This document shows positions 10,779 to 19,709 of a stretch of DNA of 64,000 nucleotides, piece by piece. This stretch comes from a bacterium (lineage in GTDB: Bacteria > Chloroflexota > Anaerolineae > Caldilineales > Caldilineaceae), in assembly GCA_016124945.1 (NCBI GenBank), contig WGMT01000044.1, positions 124,001 through 188,000 of the forward strand, in the 5' to 3' direction. Within the stretch, counting starts at the first letter, position 1. Every line of letters begins with the position of its first letter. The notes beneath the pieces are model-generated. The model made no database searches and was not told where the DNA came from. It was given only the letters and a program-made list of their open reading frames with translations. The position numbers were made by a program, and so were the translations under genes.

Positions 10779-11723
10779 TCATTGCTGTTGTTGCATCTGC
10801 TGCATGATTTCTGCGTCGAGTGCTTCCCATTCTCGATCGGGAATGAGGACTTTCTCAGGTTCGGGGCGGTCGGCGCGGGTGACCTGTACGCCGACCTCCA
10901 TTTCGCTGTCTGCACCGCCGCGGAAAAGGCCGCGGGTTGGGGGGACGTCGGCGTAATCGCGCCCGATGGCCACGGCAATGTGTCGTTCTCCAGCGATGAG
11001 GTTGTTTGTGGGGTCGAAGCCTATCCAGCCCAGTGTGGGCACGAAAGCTTCGACCCAGGCATGGCTGGCGTCTTCAGCCGATTGGTCGTTGTCTTCGCGG
11101 CGATGAAAGAGATAGCCGCTGATATAGCGCGCCGGGATGCCAAGGCGACGCAACAGCGCAATCATAATATGGGCATAGTCCTGGCAGACGCCGCGCCGTT
11201 TTTCCAGTGCCACGTCGATGGGCGAATCCACCGCGGTTGAGTCGGGCATATAGCGGAAGCTGTAGTAGATGCCGGCGTTGATACGAAGCAGTATGCTCAA
11301 CGGATCGCGGCTGCGGTCGATCCGCATCTCTTCGGCCAGCGCAATCAGCGCCGGCGTGAACTGCACAAAGTGGCTTGGCGCTAGATCGTCCCAGAAGTCG
11401 ACGGCATGGGCCAACTCGTCGACCGCGTGCCAGAGATCGATGTCCATCCACTCTGGCAGTTCGGGTGCAGGCTCAACGCCTACATGTGATTCAGCACGGA
11501 CCACGAGTTGTCCATGCCGGCGCGGGATGTCGAAAAAGTGGATGTGGTTGCCGCGATAGTCGGTGTATGAAAGTACCTTCGCCTGCGGTGTCACTTTGAC
11601 GTCAAAGGAATAGCACTGCTGGCGCTGGTTGCGGCGTGGTTGCATCCGCAGTTCCATCACGCTTTCGCCCACAGGTGTTGCATAGCGATAACGTGTGTGA
11701 TGACGAACCTGGTAATATTGCAT
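10779..11723 (-). CDS. Transglutaminase-like cysteine protease
   Basis: A 314-residue protein with the bacterial transglutaminase N-terminal beta domain (from MQYYQVRHHTRYRY) and a papain-like transglutaminase core. The catalytic triad is readable: Cys180 in RRGVCQDYAH, His221 in SHAWVEAF and Asp237 in GFDPTN. The C-terminus is Gln-rich. Such proteins always travel with the two genes that follow upstream on this strand, an alpha-E protein and a circularly permuted ATP-grasp. This set is predicted, from comparative genomics, to make and cut a peptide-like modification. Cytoplasmic, with no signal peptide. The order of transcription is ATP-grasp, alpha-E, transglutaminase. Confidence 0.92.
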   Translation of the reverse strand: MQYYQVRHHTRYRYATPVGESVMELRMQPRRNQRQQCYSFDVKVTPQAKVLSYTDYRGNHIHFFDIPRRHGQLVVRAESHVGVEPAPELPEWMDIDLWHAVDELAHAVDFWDDLAPSHFVQFTPALIALAEEMRIDRSRDPLSILLRINAGIYYSFRYMPDSTAVDSPIDVALEKRRGVCQDYAHIMIALLRRLGIPARYISGYLFHRREDNDQSAEDASHAWVEAFVPTLGWIGFDPTNNLIAGERHIAVAIGRDYADVPPTRGLFRGGADSEMEVGVQVTRADRPEPEKVLIPDREWEALDAEIMQQMQQQQ

Positions 11724-11752
11724 GAAGTGTTCTCGTCGGCCGGGAGGGGGGG

Positions 11753-12718
11753 TTAGGCCGCGAATTCCCCTTCGATGGCGTATTCAATATAGGCATGATA
11801 AATGGCGGTATGGATCTGATCACACTGGCGCATGATGTCGGCCAGGTAGGTGTGCAGACTGTCGCTGATAATCTCGTCGATCTGCCCGTAGCGCAGCCGT
11901 GCCTGCAAACGGCCGGTGAGTCGTAGCACACGCTCGGCGCGCCGGTTTTCGGCGGCGGCGTCGATCTGTTGCAGGCTCTGCTGCAAGCGATCGGCACAAA
12001 AACGCAAAGAACGGGGTAACCCTGGGTTCAAAATTAGAAATTCGGCTACATTGGTCGGCGTCACAGTGGGCGTATACAGGCGGCAGTAGGCTTCGAACGA
12101 AAGGCATGAACGCAACAGCCCGATCCCACGCAGGTAGTCGCTGGTATGCGGCGCTATGTTCTCGAGTTTCCCCTGCCCATAGTGGACATCCAGCAGCGTC
12201 GCCATCGACTGAGCCCGTTCCAGGAAGGTGCCCAGTTGAATAAAGCCCCAACCTTCATCATGTTGCATGGTAGACGAGGTGACACCTCGGAAGAGGCAGA
12301 TTTCGTTTTCAATATGGCGAAAGAACTCATGCGGCTGTGCTTGCCATATGGCACGCAGATCGGCGCGGTTGATCTCAAGGTAGAGCTTGTTGATCTGTTC
12401 CCACATCTCCGAACTGATTTGCTCGCGCACCTGTCGCGCATTCTCACGCGCCGCCCCGATACACGATCTCACCGAATTGTGATTCTCGCGATCAGAGGTG
12501 AGGTAGTAAATGCGCCAAAAATCAGGATCGCCCCCTTGATTCGTTTCGGCCGGTTCGATGTGGAGCATGGCGTACAGTGGCTGCCAGGGATCGACCGCAG
12601 AATTCGGCGCCTGCCCCAGCATCAAATTCATTTGGTTGTAGATCAAACGAACCGTCGTCTCGGCTCGTTCCAAATATCGGCTCAGCCAGTAGAGACTGTC
12701 GGCTGCGCGTGAGAGCAT
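11753..12718 (-). CDS. Alpha-E domain protein (DUF403)
   Basis: A 321-residue all-helical alpha-E protein. It begins MLSRAADSLYWLSRYLERAE, the invariant family start, and ends with LADIMRQCDQIHTAIYHAYIEY. It is the middle member of the ATP-grasp/alpha-E/transglutaminase trio; its biochemical role is not known. The start at 12718 is fixed by this conserved N-terminus. The frame extends upstream to 12961 only through heptamer repeats and antisense of the ATP-grasp gene. Confidence 0.92.
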   Translation of the reverse strand: MLSRAADSLYWLSRYLERAETTVRLIYNQMNLMLGQAPNSAVDPWQPLYAMLHIEPAETNQGGDPDFWRIYYLTSDRENHNSVRSCIGAARENARQVREQISSEMWEQINKLYLEINRADLRAIWQAQPHEFFRHIENEICLFRGVTSSTMQHDEGWGFIQLGTFLERAQSMATLLDVHYGQGKLENIAPHTSDYLRGIGLLRSCLSFEAYCRLYTPTVTPTNVAEFLILNPGLPRSLRFCADRLQQSLQQIDAAAENRRAERVLRLTGRLQARLRYGQIDEIISDSLHTYLADIMRQCDQIHTAIYHAYIEYAIEGEFAA

Positions 12719-12741
12719 AAGGCGTTCCTTCAATTTGCGGT

Positions 12742-12772
12742 TTTTGATTGACGATTGACGATTGACGATTGT
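12742..12772. repeat. Heptamer repeat GATTGAC/GACGATT, single arm
   Basis: About four units of TGACGAT with period 7 sit between the ATP-grasp and alpha-E genes. No complementary arm was found nearby. Confidence 0.75.
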
Positions 12773-12800
12773 CCGGTTGACGAGCTCAACGTAAATTCCC

Positions 12801-14282
12801 TCAGTCTTCCAATACCCACGTATCCTTGCTCCCCCCGCCCTGAGACGAGTTGACCACCAGCGAGCCGCGGCGCAAGGCCACACGGGTAAGACCGCCGGGG
12901 ACAATTGTGACGTCGGCTGGGGTGTTGCCGCTACAGAGCACGTAAGGACGCAGATCCACATGACGTGCCTCGACGGTGCCGTCTACGAAACAGGGGGCGC
13001 GGGAAAGATCAAGGGTTGGCTGTGCAATGTAGTTACGTGGATTGGCCAGGATCTGGCCGCGGAAAGCCTCCCGTTCTGCGGCAGTGCTGTGTGGGCCGAT
13101 CAACATGCCGTATCCGCCCGACTCGCCCACTGCCTTCACCACAAGCTTGTCCAGGCTGGCGAGGACATGATCGCGTTGGGTTTCGTCGTCGAGCAGGTAG
13201 GTTTCCACGTTGTCGAGGATCACCTCTTCGTTCAGGTAGTAGCGAATGATGGCGGGCACGTAGGCATAGATCGCTTTGTCGTCGGCGACGCCGGTGCCGA
13301 TGGCATTGGCCAGCACAACGTTCCCGGCGCGGTAGGCGTTGAAGATACCAGGCACACCCAGGATCGAGTCTGGGCGGAAGGTGAGGGGATCAATGAAGTC
13401 GTCGTCGATGCGCCGGTAGATCACGTCCACACGGCGTAAACCGGCGGTGGTGCGCATGTAGACCACGGCGTCGTGGACAATGAGGTCGCGGCCTTCCACC
13501 AGTTCGATGCCCATCTGGCGCGCCAGGAAAGTGTGCTCGAAGTAGGCTGAGTTGAATACACCCGGCGTGAGCAGCACCACCGTGGGGTCTTCGGCGCGGC
13601 GGGGGGCCAACGAGCGCAACGTCGAAAGCAACACCTGTCCATAGTGATCAATAGAGCGGACACCGTAGCCGCCAAACAGGCCGGGGAAGACCCGCTTCAT
13701 CACACGGCGGTTGGCCAGCATGTACGAAACGCCGCTGGGCACACGCAGATTGTCTTCAAGAACGGCGAATTGTCCGTTGGGCAGGCGTACGAGATCTGTA
13801 CCCACGATGGAGACATAGACGTTCTTGGGGGCAGATACACTGCGCATTTCGCGACGGTAATGGCGGCACGAGTAGATCAGATCATGTGGCACGACGCCAT
13901 CTTTCAGGATGCGACCATCGTGGTAGATGTCATCGAGGAAGAGATTCAGCGCCAGGATGCGCTGTGTCAGCCCGCGCTCAATGGTGTGCCATTCGTCCGC
14001 TGTGATGATGCGCGGCAGCAGATCATAGGGGAAGATGCGCTCGGTGCCGGCATCGTTGCCGTAGACGGTAAAGGTAATCCCCTGGTGTAGAAAAGTGAGA
14101 TCGGCAGCCTGTTGCCGTCGCGCCAGTTCTTCGGCTGGTAGTTGTTGTAACTGCTGATAGAGCCGTCGATAGGCCGAGCGCGGCACCTGTTCCGGCATAA
14201 ACATTTCGTCGTAATAACGGCTCTCTAGGTCGTAAAGGCGAAACGGATCCTGACGCTCCTGCGCGGTTGTATTGGCGATCAT
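12801..14282 (-). CDS. Circularly permuted type-2 ATP-grasp protein
   Basis: A 493-residue member of the circularly permuted ATP-grasp family (DUF404/DUF407). Recognisable blocks are YDEMF near the start, FHRDIYH-like LFLDDIYHDGRIL, LEDNLRVPSGVSYML, the IYRRIDDDFIDPL segment, NAIGTGVADDKAIYAYVP and the C-terminal GGLTRVALRRGSLVVNSSQGGGSKDTWVLED. ATP-grasp enzymes form carboxylate-amine or carboxylate-thiol bonds. The substrate of this set is not established. First gene of the trio, divergent from the kinase at 14528. Confidence 0.92.
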   Translation of the reverse strand: MIANTTAQERQDPFRLYDLESRYYDEMFMPEQVPRSAYRRLYQQLQQLPAEELARRQQAADLTFLHQGITFTVYGNDAGTERIFPYDLLPRIITADEWHTIERGLTQRILALNLFLDDIYHDGRILKDGVVPHDLIYSCRHYRREMRSVSAPKNVYVSIVGTDLVRLPNGQFAVLEDNLRVPSGVSYMLANRRVMKRVFPGLFGGYGVRSIDHYGQVLLSTLRSLAPRRAEDPTVVLLTPGVFNSAYFEHTFLARQMGIELVEGRDLIVHDAVVYMRTTAGLRRVDVIYRRIDDDFIDPLTFRPDSILGVPGIFNAYRAGNVVLANAIGTGVADDKAIYAYVPAIIRYYLNEEVILDNVETYLLDDETQRDHVLASLDKLVVKAVGESGGYGMLIGPHSTAAEREAFRGQILANPRNYIAQPTLDLSRAPCFVDGTVEARHVDLRPYVLCSGNTPADVTIVPGGLTRVALRRGSLVVNSSQGGGSKDTWVLED

Positions 14283-14464
14283 CGCATTTCCTAAAGCAGA
14301 TGAGGGTCGAAGCTAGGCTCGTTGGGGGGAGCAGCGAGGCGCTCGACGAGGACATGTACATCGGTGCTCGACAGTGAGTGGAATCCGCTGCACCTATGCA
14401 GCGAGTGAAGATTGAGCTATTCTAAGCGAGAGGCGCGAAACGTGCAACATGGAGAAAATTTACA

Positions 14465-14520
14465 ATCATCAATGGAAAATCGTCAATGGAAAATCGTCAA
14501 TGGAAAATCGTCAATGGAAA
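14465..14520. repeat. Four tandem 14-mers (AATGGAAAATCGTC)
   Basis: Nearly exact tandem copies of a 14-bp unit (two heptamers) lie directly upstream of the kinase gene and reach within 8 bp of its ATG. They could be translated as part of a longer N-terminus but look like intergenic repeat DNA. Confidence 0.85.
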
Positions 14521-14527
14521 ACCGCTG

Positions 14528-15415
14528 ATGCTTTCCATTCCAGAAGAATTCGTATATAACACTGTAGCCCGTGAAGGTAAGGCGGGGCAGTTGTGGATTG
14601 CGCAACTCCCTGAACTGTTTGATGCTTTCTGCCGTCGCTGGGATCTTGTGCTCGACGGTGAGGTTTTGCACGGCTATCTGGGTCTGGTTGTGCCTGTTCT
14701 CCGCGAGGACGAACGCTGTGTGCTCAAGTTATCTTGGCGCAACGCTTCTTTGACGCAGGAGATGCAGGCGTTGAAGACATGGGCCGGCAATGGCGCTGCG
14801 CTGCTGCTTGAGGCCGATCCGGCGCAGGGCGCATTGCTCTTGGAACGGCTTGCGCCACGGTCGTTGGGCACTGTGCCTGTGGACGAAGCCATTGTCATCG
14901 CCGGGCGCCTGCTTAGACGTTTGGCGATCCCGGCGCCCTCCGAGGTGCAGTCACAGACCGAAGTGGCGTCAGAAATGGTGACGCTGCTGCCTGCTCGGTG
15001 GACACAGTTTTGCCGTCCATTCCCGCGGCGTGTGCTGGAAGCTGTGCTTGAAACGGTGCAAAGTGTAACGGCGTGTGAGGACGATCTGCTTGTCAACTAC
15101 GATCTCCACTATGAAAACGTCCTGGCCGGGGAACGGGAGCCCTGGTTGGTGATTGACCCCAAGGTGGTGCGCGGTGACCCTGTCTTTGGGTTGGCACAGT
15201 TGTTGTGGACACGCCTCGAAGAGATCGAAGATGGCCCCGGTGTCGAGTCGATCTTCAGCCTGCTAGTCGAATCGGCGCAAGTTGATTCCGTCCATGCGCG
15301 GGCGTGGACGATGGTACGCATTGTCGATTATTGGCTGTGGGCGCTGAGCGTGGGCTTCACCTATGATCCGGCGCGCTGCCGGATCCTGGTCGACCGGCTA
15401 TTCCCGAACCATTAA
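14528..15415 (+). CDS. APH(6)/hydroxyurea-phosphotransferase-like kinase
   Basis: A 295-residue protein resembling streptomycin 6-kinase and hydroxyurea phosphotransferase. It has a kinase-like N-lobe (VLKLSW with the ATP lysine). The catalytic loop is NYDLHYENVL, and WLVIDPKVVRGDPVFGLAQLLW contains the metal-binding Asp-Pro. The usual first His of the HGDLH loop is Asn here, but the catalytic Asp and Asn are kept. Such kinases phosphorylate small molecules, and antibiotic resistance is not proven by homology. The start at 14528 gives the family N-terminus; the in-frame extension to 14486 is encoded by 14-mer repeats. Confidence 0.85.
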   Translation: MLSIPEEFVYNTVAREGKAGQLWIAQLPELFDAFCRRWDLVLDGEVLHGYLGLVVPVLREDERCVLKLSWRNASLTQEMQALKTWAGNGAALLLEADPAQGALLLERLAPRSLGTVPVDEAIVIAGRLLRRLAIPAPSEVQSQTEVASEMVTLLPARWTQFCRPFPRRVLEAVLETVQSVTACEDDLLVNYDLHYENVLAGEREPWLVIDPKVVRGDPVFGLAQLLWTRLEEIEDGPGVESIFSLLVESAQVDSVHARAWTMVRIVDYWLWALSVGFTYDPARCRILVDRLFPNH

Positions 15416-15496
15416 GCATCGGCGAAAATGACCCTAGCTAAAGTTGGTGAATCACCTTTGTGATGTGTTCTAGGCGGTGACCAAAAGGAGATCGAG

Positions 15497-16246
15497 ATGC
15501 ACAGTGACTTTACGTTGGGGCTGGCGTTGTACGACTTTCTGCCTGTGTTGCTGACGGGTGTGGCGGTTTGGTATTTGGCGCGCCTGGTAATGGCGCATGG
15601 CGTGCCAAACGGTGGGCTGGCCTTTGCTGGGGCGGGGCTCGTCTTTGCGGCGGGGATGTCAAAGGCGATGTGGAAACTTAACGTCACCCTCACCGGCCAG
15701 GATGTGACGTGGCTGGCCAATCTGCTCTTCCCGCTCATGGCGCCGGGATTCGTCTTGATTGGCGTTGGGATCTGGGCTGTGGAAAGGCAATTGCGCGGCA
15801 AGCAGGCACCGTCCTGGATCTGGGCTGCATCGGTGGCGGCCATTGTGGCTGTCTACGTGTTGGCCTTTGTGCGTATTGTCGATCCACAAATCGAACGAGG
15901 ATGGTTCATGCCGATGATGGGGATGGCCAGTGTCGGGAATATCGGCCTGACCGTCCTCCTGATTGTCTTATCTCTGCGCTACAGCAAGTGGGGATTGGCG
16001 ATTCTCTTTGTGCTCAATCTGGCAATGGTCTTCGCGCTGATCCCCATTGCACAGATCGAACCCAAAACCATTTCTCTACACTGGATCGAACAGACCATCA
16101 CCTCAGGCGGCGCGGCGGCCTTTGCCCTGGCGTCTTTTCTTCTTTTTAGACTTTTGCGTACCGATGTACCTTTACAAGCGGACCTGCTGCCGCAACCATC
16201 TGTTTTGCCTGCTGAACTTAGCGTTCAACCCAAGGCAGGTAGGTGA
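15497..16246 (+). CDS. Multi-pass membrane protein of unknown function
   Basis: A 249-residue protein with about seven predicted membrane helices (for example FLPVLLTGVAVWYLARLVMA, AGAGLVFAAGM and IGLTVLLIVLSL). It ends in a short hydrophilic tail. I do not recognise a family. AAAAGGAG precedes the ATG. Its last 29 bases overlap the 3' end of the convergent cupredoxin gene. Confidence 0.75.
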   Translation: MHSDFTLGLALYDFLPVLLTGVAVWYLARLVMAHGVPNGGLAFAGAGLVFAAGMSKAMWKLNVTLTGQDVTWLANLLFPLMAPGFVLIGVGIWAVERQLRGKQAPSWIWAASVAAIVAVYVLAFVRIVDPQIERGWFMPMMGMASVGNIGLTVLLIVLSLRYSKWGLAILFVLNLAMVFALIPIAQIEPKTISLHWIEQTITSGGAAAFALASFLLFRLLRTDVPLQADLLPQPSVLPAELSVQPKAGR

Positions 16247-16796
16247 ATCCCGTAGCTGGTGAGGGCGGTATTGGGGTGAGGGTTGCTGTGGCGGTCGCGG
16301 TGCTTGTTGGTACAGGTGGTGTACTCGTCGATGTGCTTGTTGGCGTTGGTGACCCTTCCCCTAACACAACCACCTTAGCGGCCATGCCAATGCCGTTGGG
16401 TCCACCGTGCAAGGAGCAGTAGTAGAGGTACTCGCCAGGGATGTCGAATCTGTGGCTAAACGATTCCCAACTGGAGCCTAGAGGCTGTTCAAAGCTCCCA
16501 TTATCCGCGGTGACACTGTGAAAGCCGGCAATGCGTGTCCACGTTACCGTGTCCCCTGCCTGGATTTCCACTGTCTGTGAAACATAGCGGTTATTGATCA
16601 CCGATACGGTGACAGATTCGGCAACAGAGACCATCCGTTGTAAAAATCTGCTGCCCTGCATGGGGGCATCCGCTAGTACCTGAGACGGAAAACCACCCAA
16701 TCCCCAGCCAAGTAGCCCAATCAGAAACAGTACAAACGCTGTCATTGCTGCCAATCGAAAAGGTCGATCCAAGCCGAAAGGGCGCTGCGTAGACAT
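16218..16796 (-). CDS. Exported cupredoxin with Thr/Pro linker and YLP terminus
   Basis: A 192-residue protein with an N-terminal membrane or signal segment (about 15-34) and a plastocyanin-like domain (about 60-145). Type-1 copper ligands are visible: His93 in GFHSVT, then Cys127, His130 and Met138 in YYCSLHGGPNGIGM. A Thr/Pro/Ser-rich linker (149-180) leads to the C-terminal FTYLPWVER. The linker plus YLP motif recurs in the protein at 1-1797. The protein probably carries electrons outside the membrane; its partner is unknown. It overlaps the convergent gene by 29 bp at the 3' end. Confidence 0.88.
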   Translation of the reverse strand: MSTQRPFGLDRPFRLAAMTAFVLFLIGLLGWGLGGFPSQVLADAPMQGSRFLQRMVSVAESVTVSVINNRYVSQTVEIQAGDTVTWTRIAGFHSVTADNGSFEQPLGSSWESFSHRFDIPGEYLYYCSLHGGPNGIGMAAKVVVLGEGSPTPTSTSTSTPPVPTSTATATATLTPIPPSPATGFTYLPWVER

Positions 16797-16898
16797 GATG
16801 GTGTCCTTTTTGGTGGATGAAGGTGGTTATTCTCTATACGCCGAGGACAACAGGCGCGGATCTATGGTACGCCATGTGTAACGATAGATGTACACATA

Positions 16899-17540
16899 CT
16901 AGGCACTACGCAATCGCGGCCATTGCCGCAAATCGTACCGATGTTTCCACGCAAGCAGGAGCACCTGGCCGAGCCAGATTACGAAGAAGGACGCCTCTGT
17001 CGGCGCGAAAAGGGGATAGGTCCAGATGAAGAGGCTATTGCGGATGAGCAGATAGAGGCCGAAGCCTGTCATCATGCCGAGGGCCGACCAGCCGTCGCCG
17101 TTGATGAGGTAGTAGCCGAGTAGCAAGAAGATGGCCAGGGCCACCGGCCCTTCCCAAGTGATCAGCCCCAGCCAGACACCTGCCGTGCTGGCAATCGCCT
17201 TGCCGCCACGAAAGCCCAGGAAGGGCGAGTAGGCGTGTCCTAGCGTAGGGGCCAGCGCCACAGGAACAATCCACATGCCGTCGATGCCCGCCATGCGAAA
17301 GGCTATCCACACCGGAATGGCTGCTTTGATGCCGTCAAGCAGGATGGCAATGCCGCCCCAAACTTTGCCCCCGGCGCGTGCCACGTTGGTGCCGCCGGGG
17401 TTGCCATCTCCGTAAGCGCGAATGTCTTTGCCCAGGGCAAACTTTCCGAGCAGCACCGAAAAGGGGATCGACCCCGCCACGAAGGCGATGGCTGTCCACA
17501 ACAGAGATGTCCACAACACCGAGGTGTCGAACGACGGCAT
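16899..17540 (-). CDS. plsY: Glycerol-3-phosphate acyltransferase PlsY
   Basis: A 213-residue polytopic enzyme that transfers acyl groups from acyl-phosphate to glycerol-3-phosphate, the first step of phospholipid synthesis. The three PlsY motifs are present: GSIPFSVLLGK, GDGNPGGTNVAR and GHAYSPFLGFRGGKAIAS. About six membrane helices. It is the last gene of a five-gene minus-strand operon, three bases after the CruF-like gene. Several PlsY paralogues per genome are common, so this may be a dedicated copy for the lipid or carotenoid context here. Confidence 0.9.
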   Translation of the reverse strand: MPSFDTSVLWTSLLWTAIAFVAGSIPFSVLLGKFALGKDIRAYGDGNPGGTNVARAGGKVWGGIAILLDGIKAAIPVWIAFRMAGIDGMWIVPVALAPTLGHAYSPFLGFRGGKAIASTAGVWLGLITWEGPVALAIFLLLGYYLINGDGWSALGMMTGFGLYLLIRNSLFIWTYPLFAPTEASFFVIWLGQVLLLAWKHRYDLRQWPRLRSA

Positions 17541-17543
17541 GGG

Positions 17544-18377
17544 CTAACTCCGTTGTGGCATGGTTGACTTGACTTCTGTCTGCATTAGGCGACGCACAAC
17601 CGCCCACACAAAGACGCCCATCCCCAGAAAACCCACCACTGCAGGGCCGGGTAAACCAAAGTAGAAAGCCAAACCGACACTTTCCAGTAGCCAGGTAGTG
17701 GCATAGACCAAAAAGAGGGGTAGCACCGGCACGCTCTTGGGGCGCACCACAAGCGTAATGAGTGTGCCTGTGAGCAACCAGCCCAAGTAGTTAACCCACG
17801 GAATGCCGAAGTAACCGCCCGGCGTCTCCCACACCCACAGATTCCACGCCACCATCTGCGGATCGAGGAAGAGATCCCAGGCGGTGATGGCCAGCCCACT
17901 GATCAGAGCGAAAACAACGAATCTGTGTCTGGGCGTCAAAACTTGCGCCACCGCCCAAGAGGGCCCCAACATCATCCACCACGCCGCCGGGATCAGCAAC
18001 GGCACGTGGAACAACTGTGGCTGCAACTTATCTGTGTAATCGTAGCTGCCAAAGGGAAATCCTGTCGACGCGCCGATGGCTTCCATCCCCCACGAGAGCA
18101 CCGCTACAATCACGGCTGCCCGTATTGTGGCCATCGCACCCCATTGTGGCCAGAGCACGGCCAGCACAACGGCGCTCTGCAAAAGGACAGAGATGCTCAA
18201 GCTGAGGGCAATGGTTCCCTGATCGCCCCAGTTGAGAATGTGGGGCATCGCAATCATGAAGATAACCCAGAGCACGTAGAGCGTCCACGCAGCGGGGGGC
18301 ATGGTCTGATTGAGTTGCTGTCGCCAGGCGCGCAAGTGGGCAAAACGTTGTTGATTGGCTGTAGCAATTGAATGCAT
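17544..18377 (-). CDS. cruF: CruF-family carotenoid hydratase
   Basis: A 277-residue membrane protein of the CruF/DUF422 family. Members are the 1',2'-hydratases of gamma-carotene (cyanobacteria, Deinococcus) and the bisanhydrobacterioruberin hydratase of haloarchaea. Signatures: WGMEAIGASTGFPFGSYDYT, VPLLIPAAWWMM, AWDLFLDPQMV and GGYFGIPWVNYLGW. Seven or so membrane helices. It suggests a hydroxylated, possibly glycosylated, monocyclic or acyclic carotenoid. The regulator CarH and crtB lie 2-5 kb away. It starts one base after the stop of the hydrolase gene. Symbol by family; exact substrate untested. Confidence 0.87.
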   Translation of the reverse strand: MHSIATANQQRFAHLRAWRQQLNQTMPPAAWTLYVLWVIFMIAMPHILNWGDQGTIALSLSISVLLQSAVVLAVLWPQWGAMATIRAAVIVAVLSWGMEAIGASTGFPFGSYDYTDKLQPQLFHVPLLIPAAWWMMLGPSWAVAQVLTPRHRFVVFALISGLAITAWDLFLDPQMVAWNLWVWETPGGYFGIPWVNYLGWLLTGTLITLVVRPKSVPVLPLFLVYATTWLLESVGLAFYFGLPGPAVVGFLGMGVFVWAVVRRLMQTEVKSTMPQRS

Positions 18378-18378
18378 C

Positions 18379-19248
18379 TTACAGGTCCTTGTGAAAGCCG
18401 GCGCCGTTGGTCGATGCGCTTGCTGTGGCGGCTGACCGGTTCAAATAGTTGAGCATCTGCTGTTGCAAGTGTGGAAATCCGGCATTGTTCTTGTCGATCA
18501 GCAGGTGATCGGCGTCCACTTCGTGGTACTGGAAGCTGTTGCCGAGCCGTTGCACAAGTCGTTGTGTGTTCTCCATACCCACCACTTCGTCGTTGCGTCC
18601 CTGCACCACCATGCCAGGGATGTCGAGGGCGCTTGCATTGTCGAAAGCCATTCTGCCCACAGTCCGCAGCCCATCGAGCAGTGCGCTGGGAATTGTCATC
18701 CGGCGCAGTTCGGACTGCACCGCCGGGTTGTCGAGATCCACATCGGGCATAAAGTTGTAAATCCCCTTGCGTACTTTGGGATCGGTGAAATCAGCGCGTT
18801 GAAAAGGCTTGAACGAACGGAAGATAAGTCGAAGCAGGGGCCACAGCCGGTTCGACCACGCGCCACCCAGTTGCCAAAACGGTGAAATCAAGACAAGCTG
18901 ATCCGGCTCTTGCCGGCGTGCCGCGTTGATGGCAACAGCGCCGCCCATTGAATAACCCACCAGCACCACGTGATCGTGATCGTTGCGTAGATCTCGTACC
19001 TTCCGGGCAGTCGCATCGATCCAGGCTTCCGGCCCGTATTCCAGCATGCGCCGCATCTCTGCACCAAACCCCGGCAATAGCAGCCCTTCTACCGTCCATC
19101 CAGCTTGATGGAGCACCTCGCCCACGCTACGCATTTCCGCAGGCGTACCAGGGAAGCCATGCACAAGTAGTGCCGCTGAAGCACTCCCCTGCCAGTGGAA
19201 AGGACGGTGTTGTTCACCCTGAAAAGGGTTGAATGTTTCCATCGTCAT
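18379..19248 (-). CDS. Alpha/beta hydrolase (carboxylesterase/monoacylglycerol lipase type)
   Basis: A 289-residue alpha/beta hydrolase. Oxyanion region LLVHGFPGTPAEM, nucleophile Ser in GYSMGGAVA, acid in QGRNDEVV and His in VDADHLL. The layout is that of Est30/monoglyceride-lipase carboxylesterases. No signal peptide. The ATG overlaps the upstream stop as ATGA, which supports the start at 19248. Position between membrane-lipid and carotenoid genes suggests an acyl-ester substrate. Confidence 0.9.
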   Translation of the reverse strand: MTMETFNPFQGEQHRPFHWQGSASAALLVHGFPGTPAEMRSVGEVLHQAGWTVEGLLLPGFGAEMRRMLEYGPEAWIDATARKVRDLRNDHDHVVLVGYSMGGAVAINAARRQEPDQLVLISPFWQLGGAWSNRLWPLLRLIFRSFKPFQRADFTDPKVRKGIYNFMPDVDLDNPAVQSELRRMTIPSALLDGLRTVGRMAFDNASALDIPGMVVQGRNDEVVGMENTQRLVQRLGNSFQYHEVDADHLLIDKNNAGFPHLQQQMLNYLNRSAATASASTNGAGFHKDL

Positions 19249-19709
19249 GCCGGCTGGTCCTCTACGTTGGAAGGCTGTCGATCTTTCAACAGCAAGGCAT
19301 GTACCACATCAAAGACGAAGAGAAACGCACCCTGTACCACCACGCCCCAGCCATGTCCAGCCCAGCCGCGGCCCTCTGGATCGTCTTTGCGCGCCCACCA
19401 CAAGCCACCAAGCATGTAGAACACGTCTAGCCCTGCGTTGATCCACAGCAGTCGACGCAAATTGCGCGTTTCTTTTGTTTGTACTTCAGTGCTCTGGGCG
19501 TCGTCGGCGCGACTGCGTCGTTGTGACCCGAACCAACCACCCAGCGCAATGGCCGCATCGATGGCGCCCCATGCTGCCGCTTGCTGGCCGAAGCCGCGTT
19601 GATCGGCATTGTCCTTGCGCATGAGCCAACCACCTACAACAACGCTAATCACGCTCCAGAGCAGCAGCCGCTGTGAAACCTGCCGTTGAAATGTGAAGAT
19701 CTCTCTCAT
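19245..19709 (-). CDS. Small membrane protein (DUF6992-like)
   Basis: A 154-residue protein with four hydrophobic segments and the repeated pattern LLLWSVISVVVGGWLM, AAAWGAIDAAIALGGWFG, LLWINAGLDVFYMLGGLWW and HGWGVVVQGAFLFVFDVVHALLL. This resembles the DUF6992 family of polytopic proteins; function unknown. It is coupled on both sides: TAATG with the upstream exported protein and ATGA with the hydrolase. Confidence 0.75.
   Translation of the reverse strand: MREIFTFQRQVSQRLLLWSVISVVVGGWLMRKDNADQRGFGQQAAAWGAIDAAIALGGWFGSQRRSRADDAQSTEVQTKETRNLRRLLWINAGLDVFYMLGGLWWARKDDPEGRGWAGHGWGVVVQGAFLFVFDVVHALLLKDRQPSNVEDQPA

Noticed and set aside
14528..15415. Confirmed streptomycin resistance gene
   Set aside because: The family includes many kinases of unknown substrate and the first catalytic-loop residue is changed; resistance cannot be claimed from sequence.
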